NCBI GenBank assembly: GCA_002591745.1 | Contig: PDLQ01000018.1 | Location: 1 to 64,000, forward strand | Direction: 5' to 3' | Source: Lewinellaceae bacterium SD302 | GTDB taxonomy: Bacteria > Bacteroidota > Bacteroidia > Chitinophagales > Saprospiraceae | DNA length: 64,000 nucleotides | Shown: positions 43,312 through 51,276 of the stretch, piece by piece | Numbering within the stretch: the first letter of the stretch is position 1 | How the letters are laid out: every line of letters starts with the position of its first letter | Made by a program: the position numbers and the translations under genes | The notes under the pieces: generated by a model | What the model was told of the DNA's origin: nothing | Seen by the model: the letters and a program-made list of their open reading frames with translations, nothing else | Database searches by the model: none

Positions 43312-44655
43312 TTACTTGAAGAAACTGCGCCAGATGTCCAGTCCGTTGGCGTACACCAAGAGCGCCAGCACCAGGATGAATCCGACCATAGTCGCCTTTT
43401 CCAGGAACTTGTCGCTGGGCTTACGGCCGGTCACCACTTCGTAAAGCAGGAACATTACGTGGCCGCCATCCAGTGCCGGAATGGGTAAAAGGTTCATGAA
43501 AGCCAGGATCAGCGACAGTACAGCCGTCATGGTCCAGAAACGCTCCCAGTCCCAGGTGGTACCGAACATACCGGCAATACTGGCAAAACCACCCAGGCTC
43601 TCGCTGGCCTTGATCTTGCCTCGGAACATTTGACCGAACGATTTGACCTGGTCGCCCAGGAAGTTAACGCCCCGGGTTACACCGGCCGGAATCGCTTCGC
43701 CCAGGGTGTAATCGGCCCGTTCAGTAGCGAAGAAATCGGTCGGCGGTGCGATGCCGATTCCCAGCTTGGCGTCGTCGTTAAGCGTGGCTACGAGTTCAAT
43801 GGTATCCTGTTGCTCGTTTCGTAGAATGGTAAAGGTCAGGGTTTCATTGGCCCGGTCTTTTACCGCTTCGGTAAATTGATCATAAAAGGGCGTCGATTCT
43901 CCTTCCACGGCAACCAGACGATCCAGAGGCAACATGCCCGCCTTCTGGGCCGGGGAGCCGTCGGAGACCACCGTAACCATGGTTGGTTGGCGTACGGTAA
44001 AGAGACGTTCGTTCTTGTTTTCGTAACGGGTAAGTAGGTCGGACCATTTCGGGTCGATGGTCACCACCTGTTCCCGGCCACCACGATCTACGGTTACGGA
44101 GTTGACGTTGTCGATCGCAATGGCTTTCAGCAGCGTACGATCGCTAAAGCGTTCGAAATCCGCTTCGCCGATCTTCAGAATTTTATCACCCGTTGCCAGT
44201 CCGATCTCCATACCCAGTGAATCGGCGTGGATGCCGTATTCGGCACTCTTGGCGGGCAGGTATTCCTCGCCGTAGTACCAGAAAATCATCCCGAAAATGA
44301 AAAAGCCGAGAATGAAGTTGACCGTTACTCCACCCAGCATGATGATCAGCCGTTGCCAAGCCGGCTTGCTGCGAAATTCCCAGGGTTGAGGTTCGCTTTC
44401 CATCTGCTCGGTATCGAAGCTTTCGTCGATCATCCCGCTGATCTTTACGTAGCCACCCAGTGGTAGCCAACCGATTCCCCATTCGGTCTCACCGATCTTC
44501 TTTTTAAAGAGGCTAAAGCCGGCGTCAAAGAAAAGATAGAACTTTTCAACCCTGGTCTTGAAAGCGCGGGCCGGGAGAAAATGGCCGAATTCGTGTAAAA
44601 CGATCAAAAGGGAAAGGCTCAACAGTAGCTGGCCGATCTTAATCAGTATATCCAT
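43312..44655 (-). CDS. rseP: Site-2 intramembrane zinc protease RseP
   Basis: The 447-residue protein has the S2P layout: zinc motif 'LHEFGHFLPAR' in the first helix (about 20-28), the 'WLPLGGYVKISGMIDES' region, membrane helix at about 105-125, PDZ domains (about 205-285, 'VSDGSPAQKAGMLPLDRLVA') and the C-terminal 'FMNLLPIPALDGGHVMFLLY' with the third zinc ligand. It cleaves anti-sigma factors within the membrane after a first cut, so it may act on the single-pass anti-sigma and FecR proteins in this window. A perfect TACCTTTG box lies at 44702-44709 upstream. Confidence 0.96.
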   Translation of the reverse strand: MDILIKIGQLLLSLSLLIVLHEFGHFLPARAFKTRVEKFYLFFDAGFSLFKKKIGETEWGIGWLPLGGYVKISGMIDESFDTEQMESEPQPWEFRSKPAWQRLIIMLGGVTVNFILGFFIFGMIFWYYGEEYLPAKSAEYGIHADSLGMEIGLATGDKILKIGEADFERFSDRTLLKAIAIDNVNSVTVDRGGREQVVTIDPKWSDLLTRYENKNERLFTVRQPTMVTVVSDGSPAQKAGMLPLDRLVAVEGESTPFYDQFTEAVKDRANETLTFTILRNEQQDTIELVATLNDDAKLGIGIAPPTDFFATERADYTLGEAIPAGVTRGVNFLGDQVKSFGQMFRGKIKASESLGGFASIAGMFGTTWDWERFWTMTAVLSLILAFMNLLPIPALDGGHVMFLLYEVVTGRKPSDKFLEKATMVGFILVLALLVYANGLDIWRSFFK

Positions 44656-44701
44656 AGTCGAAGTAACAGTAGGGAGATTTGGATTGTTGTTTGCGAACGC
44701 G

Positions 44702-44709
44702 CAAAGGTA
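44702..44709 (-). promoter_or_regulatory. -7 box for the rseP operon
   Basis: TACCTTTG on the minus strand, full match to TAnnTTTG, 46 nt before the rseP ATG at 44655. Confidence 0.35.
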
Positions 44710-44773
44710 AAAAACAAAGGGACGAACGGATTAACGCTCGCCCCTTTGGCTGAATTTCTTGACTTTTCACGCA

Positions 44774-44995
44774 CATTGCTACTTTGCTAGTCACAAAAGG
44801 AATTAGGAGATAGGAACGCTAATGACAAATGATAACGGAAGAGTAAAATCTAAACAAGCTCTAAAACTGTGATTTTATACAACATGCAGCTGTTCATTGA
44901 ACGCATTACGTAAAGCTCCTATCTCCTAAAGCCAAGAAAGCGTAGTGGCCAAAGGCGGTCCTGTTTCCTATTTTTGACTAGCAAAGTAGCAATGC
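44774..44995. repeat. MITE-like 222-bp element with 19-bp terminal inverted repeats
   Basis: ATTGCTACTTTGCTAGTCA (44775-44793) at the left end is exactly mirrored at the right (44975-44993). Both ends continue into related sub-terminal sequence (AAAGGAATTAGGAGATAGGA inside the left; TTTCCTATTTTT inside the right). The interior right half aligns with 13352-13431. No ORF of useful length lies inside. It fills most of the rseP to metalloprotease gap (44656-45000), for which no gene is seen. It looks like a non-autonomous transposable element; target-site duplication is not obvious. Confidence 0.7.
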
Positions 44996-45000
44996 TTGCA

Positions 45001-47889
45001 TTAATCCACGATCACCTTTTTAACCCGCCGATCCTCTCCGGTACTAACCACCAGGTAATAAATGCCGGTACTTAGTTGGCTCGTATTCAATTTGATGCGT
45101 TGCCCACCGGCCGGGAAGTCACCACTGGCGATTTGCAACCCACTGACGTGAACCAGTTCGTAGCTTCCGGAAAGGGGAGCGAACAATTCAACGTTCAATT
45201 GCTCACGTACGGGGTTAGGGTAGATGCGTAAGCTCAGCGTCTCGCTTTCGATTTTTGCATTAACCAATGGAGAAAGGCTGGTTGAACCATCGAAATCGAT
45301 CTGGCGAATTTGATAGTAATAAGTGATGCCAGCCAATGCACGGTTATCGACGAAACTGTAATCCTGACGATTAGTACTGCTGCCGGCTCCGGCTACGAAG
45401 CCAAGGCTGCTAAAGCCTTTTGATGCGTCTTCGCTGCGCAATACTTCAAAACCACGGTTGCCACTCTCGGTCGCTGTACTCCAATTTACATCTATGGCTT
45501 TTTGACCAGCTTTGGCATTCACCGCCAGCCATTCAACCGGCAGTACGGGAGCCGCACCACCCAGTGCGAAGCCGGAAAAGCCACTGCTGTACTGGGCACT
45601 ATAGACCCAATCGCTGCCAAAGGAAAAGGTACTGACGGGAGCGGTTTCCAGGCTGGTGGCCGAACTTACGCTGCCGGCTGCTTTGACCATTTGTAAATTA
45701 CCAACCGGTTCTCCACTGGTTTGTGACCAGCCGATGATTTCTTCCTGAGTGTAATAGAGTGAGATGGTGAAACTGCCGTTCGGGTTGTTGTTCTCCGGCT
45801 CTACCCGGAAGGTTTTTTCGGTGATCCAGTCAGATTCCGGGGCGTTGCTTTGGAACGCGCCGGGTAAGATACTGCTGCCGGTTTCTACGTAGACGCTGGT
45901 ACAGCCGTAGTTGAATCCACTGGTGTTGATGAGGCTAAGCATTACGTCGCCGCTATTCTCATCGTAGAAATACAGTGTGCTGTTGGGGCCGAAGTCGCGT
46001 TCGGAGAAACCACTGCCACCGTTGGCATCGGTTTGAACCCCCACGTTTTGCAAGCCACTTACCTGTACGTTGTCGATGGCCCACCAATAGTCCCATTCAG
46101 CGATGTAAGTGAAGCGTAACTGGTTATTCGGTGCGGCGTAAGCACTCAGGTTGATGGTCTGATGATTAGGATTGCCCCAGTCGCCAATACTCCCCTGAGC
46201 TTCGGTGCGCAGGTAAACGGTCTGCCAGCTGTTACCATCGTAGATTTCAGTCCGGAAAGTTTCGTTGAAATCACCGTTGCCACTGTAGACCCGGGCGTAC
46301 TGGTCGAACTCAAGGGTGAGGTTTGTCACGCTGCTGCCATTGAAAACCGGGGTTGTGAGTACCTCGTTGGAGCTACTGCCGTTACCCGCCGCGTCACTGT
46401 TGGCGATGGCTTGAGGAGTGCCATTTAGCGTACTACCTACACCGTCCTGGTACCAGGTATTACCGGGATCGCCGCCGTCGGTGGCGACAAAGGGGGCGAT
46501 ACCATCATCAAAATTCTGGTCGATCAGGAAGACATTCTGAGAACCGGCACTGGGGGCTTGGTCGTCGTTAAGGATTGCTATTTCGTGTGATTGGTTCTCC
46601 GTACCGGGGGCAGCATCGCCTCCATTGGCATTTACCAAGAAACTGAAGCTGATGCTTTCATCGTTTTCAACCTGGCCGTCCTCGAAGATGGTGACGGTAA
46701 TGGTCTGGTTACTAGTCTGCCCGGCCGGGAAGGTGAGGGTAGCGGGGCTGTAAGTATAATCTACGCCATTCGTGGCCGTACCATTTGCCAGGAGGGTGAC
46801 GAAGGCCGTCGAACTGGGAGAAGCCGAAATACCTACTTCGATAGTGACTTGCTGTTCTCCATCGGTGGCGCAGCTGCTGGTGCCCTCTGAAACGGTCGTT
46901 TGGGTCTGTACAAAAGCAACCGTTGGAGTGGGGGGGACGCATACGGCCGAATTACTCGTTACGTTCTGCAAATTAGCCGCCAGGTAGTTTTCCATTACGG
47001 CTTGCTGGCCGGCGCTGAACATGTACATACAGGCGTCATTGGTGTAATCCATGTAGTTCATGTGGAGGTCCAAAGAGCCGCAGCTGATAGCATTATTGCC
47101 GGGGCAGCCCCCGTTGGAGGTTTGCTGGTCGGGGGTGTCGGCAATTCCGTCGTCATTTCCACAGCCACCACCCCAGATATGGGCTAAGTTAAGGTAGTGA
47201 CCCAGTTCGTGGGTCAGCGTGCGGCCCAAGTTGTAGGGGGCTCCCGGAACGAAACCCGTACAACCGGCTCCGGCTCCGAAGGCACTGTTGTCGCAAGTAA
47301 CTCCATCACCGTTACCATTCCCACCCAGCGGGGAAAAGCCGAGGGCACCGATATTGCGTACGAAGACGTTCAGGTAACCACTCCAGGCCGGGGCAGAACT
47401 ACTACCGTATACGTTCACCGTCACGGCGTGATCCCCTTCAGCGATGCCGGAACCGGCCGGGTGGTTCATGGTGGCCAGGCAGAATTCGATGCAGCTTTCT
47501 GCGTTTTCTACACCTGGATAATTGGAAGAGGTGCCATTGGTCCAGTTTACGATATCGGCGTTCAAGCCTTGGTAATCGTCATTCAGGATTTGAATTTGGT
47601 CCAGCGCCAGGTCCGTCAGGCACTGAAGGTCAAAGTTATTGGGCGCATCGGCGTAGTGAACGGCCATGGGTACGAGTACGGGATCGGGACAGAGTTCTGC
47701 CCGGCTCACCCCAACGCGCTCTTTGGTCAGTTTCCGGAATTTTTCCTGTCGATCCAGGTAGTTTTTTTGGTAGACGGGATCGTTTTCCATCCTTTGCTCG
47801 TGCAGTTCGGTAGTACTACAACTGCGCTCCTGGGCGGTTAGGCCGGTGGTAAAAACAAGGGCAATTATTAGAAGTAGTTGTCGTGTCAT
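45001..47889 (-). CDS. Secreted M43-family metalloprotease with Calx-beta and T9SS sorting domain
   Basis: From the ATG at 47889 the protein has 962 residues: signal peptide ('LLLIIALVFTTGLTAQ'), pappalysin-like M43 catalytic domain with 'THELGHYLNLAHIWGG' (extended zinc motif HExxHxxGxxH) and the Met-turn region 'DLHMNYMDYTNDACMYMFSA', a Calx-beta domain ('VSEGTSSC', 'NGVDYTYSPATLTFPAGQTS'), a jelly-roll-like segment, an Fn3-like module ('LPVEWLAVNAKAGQKAIDVN') and a type A Por secretion C-terminal domain ('LRIYPNPVREQLNVELFAPL', 'GIYYLVVSTGEDRRVKKVIV'). It is exported by the type IX system. The frame is open to 48099 but residues upstream of the signal peptide are repeat-like and are excluded. 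Confidence 0.93.
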   Translation of the reverse strand: MTRQLLLIIALVFTTGLTAQERSCSTTELHEQRMENDPVYQKNYLDRQEKFRKLTKERVGVSRAELCPDPVLVPMAVHYADAPNNFDLQCLTDLALDQIQILNDDYQGLNADIVNWTNGTSSNYPGVENAESCIEFCLATMNHPAGSGIAEGDHAVTVNVYGSSSAPAWSGYLNVFVRNIGALGFSPLGGNGNGDGVTCDNSAFGAGAGCTGFVPGAPYNLGRTLTHELGHYLNLAHIWGGGCGNDDGIADTPDQQTSNGGCPGNNAISCGSLDLHMNYMDYTNDACMYMFSAGQQAVMENYLAANLQNVTSNSAVCVPPTPTVAFVQTQTTVSEGTSSCATDGEQQVTIEVGISASPSSTAFVTLLANGTATNGVDYTYSPATLTFPAGQTSNQTITVTIFEDGQVENDESISFSFLVNANGGDAAPGTENQSHEIAILNDDQAPSAGSQNVFLIDQNFDDGIAPFVATDGGDPGNTWYQDGVGSTLNGTPQAIANSDAAGNGSSSNEVLTTPVFNGSSVTNLTLEFDQYARVYSGNGDFNETFRTEIYDGNSWQTVYLRTEAQGSIGDWGNPNHQTINLSAYAAPNNQLRFTYIAEWDYWWAIDNVQVSGLQNVGVQTDANGGSGFSERDFGPNSTLYFYDENSGDVMLSLINTSGFNYGCTSVYVETGSSILPGAFQSNAPESDWITEKTFRVEPENNNPNGSFTISLYYTQEEIIGWSQTSGEPVGNLQMVKAAGSVSSATSLETAPVSTFSFGSDWVYSAQYSSGFSGFALGGAAPVLPVEWLAVNAKAGQKAIDVNWSTATESGNRGFEVLRSEDASKGFSSLGFVAGAGSSTNRQDYSFVDNRALAGITYYYQIRQIDFDGSTSLSPLVNAKIESETLSLRIYPNPVREQLNVELFAPLSGSYELVHVSGLQIASGDFPAGGQRIKLNTSQLSTGIYYLVVSTGEDRRVKKVIVD

Positions 47890-47944
47890 ATTCAATCCTA
47901 AATTTGTGTGTATTCGTTTGTTTGGTTTGCATTTTTTGGGCTTC

Positions 47945-47979
47945 AACTCCGAGGACGAAGGACGATCACCGAAGGTAAA
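47945..47979 (+). repeat. 35-bp repeat shared with 14859-14895
   Basis: AACTCCGAGGAC then GGACGATCACCGAAGGTAAA match the stretch at 14859-14895 except for two extra bases and two substitutions in the middle. It lies in the 232-bp gap between the two metalloprotease genes, which holds nothing else recognisable. Confidence 0.7.
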
Positions 47980-48121
47980 GTAGCAGGGTTTACGGGGAAA
48001 CGTTCCATTTAACTTACCAGGGAAAAGCCTCTGCAAATTGAGAAGAAGGCTGGGTGGCTTCGTGACGAAACTATCAAGTCTCGGAAATATCCAACCCAAG
48101 GCATCGCTGAGAGAAATACAG

Positions 48122-50968
48122 TTAGTAAACCACCACCTTCACCAGTTCTTCCCCTGCTCGAACGAAGTAAATCCCCTGCTGGCCCGGCAACTGAATCTGA
48201 CTTCCGGAGGCGAGATTTCTCCAGGCGCTTATCTGTGTTCCGTGCGTAGTGTATACATAAACTGTTCTGTTTCCTCCATTGGACCAACTGATTTGAAAAT
48301 TTCCATCACCCGTTGGATTTGGAAATGCACTCAATCCTGCGGCATTAGTGGATTTAATTTTCGCACTCACGATAGCAGACCGATTGAGCTGGCCGTCAAC
48401 ATCCTGCTGGCCAAGCTGATAGAAATATGTCTGGCCGGCAACTACCTTATTATCTACGTAACGGTAGCTACTACCGGTTGAACCAGCAGCAGCAATAAAG
48501 TCGATCGACCGAAAAGCCGCTTCATTTTCCGCCCGTCGCATGATCTCAAAACCGATGTTTTCCACCTCTCTGGCGGTAGCCCAGTTAAGTATGATCGTTT
48601 TGCCGTCGGCCCGGGCATCGAAGCTCAGGTAGTCCACGGGAAGAGCGACGGGCGAGCAATAACCGACCTCAACTTCATCCAGATACCAGCCAAGCCAGCC
48701 ATTACAGCCATCGTAAGACATGCGCCAGATCAGTTCAATGACATCACCGGCAAGTACGCCGGCCGCAGCCAGGTCAACCTGAGTTTGCCCCCAACTGCCG
48801 GAGGTGCTGCCTTCGTTTGCTCCACTGAAGGTGCCTTCTCCGGCCATGGGGTTGTCATTACCATTGGCATTTAGCGTACGGTTATAGGCATTAAAGATGA
48901 AGTCTCCTGCTTCGATTATTTCTGGGGCACCGCCATTACGAACCAATAGGAGATGACCACCGTCCCAGCCGTCTTCGGTGCTGAACCAGTGTTCGAAACT
49001 AAGTATCGGTTCATCAGCTCCGGCCGGAATAGTTACTTGGGGGCTGCGCAGATCGACAAAGCCGTTTTCCAGGTCATCGGAGCAATTGCCGATCACCGCA
49101 TTGGCGATGAATAGCCCTTGTCCGCTACGTTGGTCGGGTAAGTTGCTGTCAACAGACCAGTTTCTGATGGTCCAGTCATCGGGATTGGAAGGAAAGTTTG
49201 TACTGGTGAAATTGCCCATGCCCGTTTCCCAATCCTGGCTGAGCAGGCTGATGAACTCCGTGGATACATCCGGACATAAAACCGGGGCGTTTGTGGCCAG
49301 GGCTGGGGTGAAGTTGCAACTATTGGGCTGTAACATGGCCGTAGCCGTAACGGCGTTCGTGACTTCCTGGGCGTCAGCAGCTGTAAAAATTTCACCGGAA
49401 GGTCCGGCCGGACTATCAGCGAGGGTAAGCGCGGTAAGGTTTTGGCCAATCAGGTCATTGGCGGCGGATTCAAGCCCAATACCCATGGCGTCGTAGTCAG
49501 TAACCCGATTGGTATAGAATGTCGAGGCCTGGTGGAAAACGTGGGTGGCTTTGGTCAGTCCGATAGCGTTTACGGTAATGCCATTTAATGTGCCGCCATC
49601 GGCAAGCAGGGAGAAACAGCGATTCAGGACGCCAGAGTTACTGTGTACCCCACCGCTGTCTCCACTCGAACAGGTATAGGCACTTGCGGTACGGGCGGAA
49701 GGATCACCCTTACATTCCGGACTCCACATGTCGCGAATGTGGCCACCAAAAGCAGTGGCGTCCTCACCTACTTTCCAGCGTTCGTTATTGTTTTCGTTAC
49801 AGGCATTACGTAGCTGGTCGTCATTGGTGTCATCACCGGAAGTATTCAACAAGTCGACGACTTCCCCGAAGATATCGGAGAAGCCTTCGTTGATGGCTCC
49901 GGACTCCCAGGCGTAGATCAGTCCGTTGATCTCGCCGGTATAGGAATGGGCCCACTCGTGGCCAATGACGTCGTCGGCGGCAGTTCCATTGCAATAAAGG
50001 GTGGTGCTGCCGGTGGAGCGGGCATTGGGGCAACCGATGTTTTGTGCGTCTTCCACGATATTCATGGTACCGCCCTGGCCATCGTAACTGTCGCGGCCAA
50101 AGGTGTAGCGGAATAGGTTGTAGGTTTCTTCGGTTACTTCCAGTAAATACTCCTGAACATTAGTCAATGAGCCGGGCAGGGGGTCGCCTTCTTCCCACAG
50201 CAGGTTGCCAGCGTTGGTATTGTTTTCGTATAGTTTGCGGTCCAGGGCATCACAATGAGCCTGAAGCTCCAGGTGGGTAGTTGCGGTCTCCAGGTCAATG
50301 AAAAGTTCGTATTTCCGGAAACTGATGGGGTCACTCAAAATCAAATGACGGCACCAGGCAAGCTCATCGCTGCCATTATTCAGCAGGGCGGTGGCCAGTA
50401 ATACATTTTCAGCATCAACGACCTCCCAGTCAGCAGCCAAGTGGTTTTTAGTCAGGTAGGTTTGGGCAGCCTGAATATAATGTGCCTCAGGTCGTACTTC
50501 TGGGAAAGCTGTGAGAGGGTAGACCTGGCCCGGATGATCGACAGCCCATTGCTCGGGAGATAATAGGTGAAAACCTTCGGCGGCGTAGAGTGCACCATCA
50601 GGATTGAAATGGAGGTTAATTTCGCCTCCAAAGACCGGGACTTCCCGTTTTTGCTGGAAGGTGAAGTGGAGGTTGCCAGAATTGTCCTGACCGCTACGTA
50701 GAAAAATGGGTAGCTCTGCACCTTGGTAGAATACGTTGCCATAGGTTTGCCAAAATGTATTGGCTTTGGCAATAAAGTCATTACCTGAGAGGACAAGCGG
50801 TGCATCCAGTCTGAAAGCCGTGAAGCCAGCCGCTTCCTGACCGGGATAGCTGTAGAATTGTGCACCGTGGTTACGTTCCAGTTGAATTTTGGCGTTGGGC
50901 TGGGAGAACAGCAAGGTCGTAACACATAATGTGAGTAATACCAATACAGATCTTAAATGCTTCCACAT
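48122..50968 (-). CDS. Secreted M4 (thermolysin-type) metalloprotease with T9SS sorting domain
   Basis: The 948-residue preproprotein has a signal peptide ('LVLLTLCVTTLLFSQ'), an FTP/PepSY pro-region (about 40-230), the M4 catalytic domain with 'DVIGHEWAHSYTGEINGLIY' (HExxH), the third ligand in 'GAINEGFSDIFGEVVDLL' and 'SGVLNRCFSLLADGG', a beta-sandwich (about 560-800), the same Fn3-like module as its neighbour ('LPVDYLSFDARADGKTIILN') and a sorting domain ('FPNPTGDGNFQISWSN', 'GIYFVRAGEELVKVVVY'). It is probably self-activated outside the cell and attached or released by T9SS. The usual HEWGH/HEFTH variation is seen (HEWAH). Confidence 0.94.
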   Translation of the reverse strand: MWKHLRSVLVLLTLCVTTLLFSQPNAKIQLERNHGAQFYSYPGQEAAGFTAFRLDAPLVLSGNDFIAKANTFWQTYGNVFYQGAELPIFLRSGQDNSGNLHFTFQQKREVPVFGGEINLHFNPDGALYAAEGFHLLSPEQWAVDHPGQVYPLTAFPEVRPEAHYIQAAQTYLTKNHLAADWEVVDAENVLLATALLNNGSDELAWCRHLILSDPISFRKYELFIDLETATTHLELQAHCDALDRKLYENNTNAGNLLWEEGDPLPGSLTNVQEYLLEVTEETYNLFRYTFGRDSYDGQGGTMNIVEDAQNIGCPNARSTGSTTLYCNGTAADDVIGHEWAHSYTGEINGLIYAWESGAINEGFSDIFGEVVDLLNTSGDDTNDDQLRNACNENNNERWKVGEDATAFGGHIRDMWSPECKGDPSARTASAYTCSSGDSGGVHSNSGVLNRCFSLLADGGTLNGITVNAIGLTKATHVFHQASTFYTNRVTDYDAMGIGLESAANDLIGQNLTALTLADSPAGPSGEIFTAADAQEVTNAVTATAMLQPNSCNFTPALATNAPVLCPDVSTEFISLLSQDWETGMGNFTSTNFPSNPDDWTIRNWSVDSNLPDQRSGQGLFIANAVIGNCSDDLENGFVDLRSPQVTIPAGADEPILSFEHWFSTEDGWDGGHLLLVRNGGAPEIIEAGDFIFNAYNRTLNANGNDNPMAGEGTFSGANEGSTSGSWGQTQVDLAAAGVLAGDVIELIWRMSYDGCNGWLGWYLDEVEVGYCSPVALPVDYLSFDARADGKTIILNWATAREVENIGFEIMRRAENEAAFRSIDFIAAAGSTGSSYRYVDNKVVAGQTYFYQLGQQDVDGQLNRSAIVSAKIKSTNAAGLSAFPNPTGDGNFQISWSNGGNRTVYVYTTHGTQISAWRNLASGSQIQLPGQQGIYFVRAGEELVKVVVY

Positions 50969-51276
50969 AAAGCAGGTAGTTTATAACGGACTTATTGTTG
51001 TTTTAGTGGGGGGAAACTAAACGTAGCGGGATAACTGACTAAATGAAAAGGAGTAATTTAAGTATCTGGTATACGGGCTTTAAACTCTAAGAGATTCCAA
51101 AAGTAACAGTTTCTTAACAAGAAAATTAGTAGGCAACTGTATACTTTGGTCGCTTTTACCGTCGTATTACAAGCAAAAGGCCTGGAAGTTCCTTATCTTG
51201 CAGCGGCAACTATTACACTTATCATCATTTCCGCTGCTGTAGGTTTTTCATTCCGCCACACCTCACTTATCAGCAT
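50969..51276. other. Divergent promoter region between two T9SS cargo genes
   Basis: This 308-bp A/T-rich gap separates the M4 protease and the SprB-repeat protein. On the minus strand TACGTTTA (51018-51025) fits the -7 consensus at seven of eight positions, 50 nt before the protease start. No repeats or RNA genes are recognised. Confidence 0.35.

Noticed and set aside
47890-48099. 70-codon extension upstream of the M43 protease signal peptide
   Set aside because: It covers a shared repeat block and would bury the signal peptide, so it is not translated as part of the protein.
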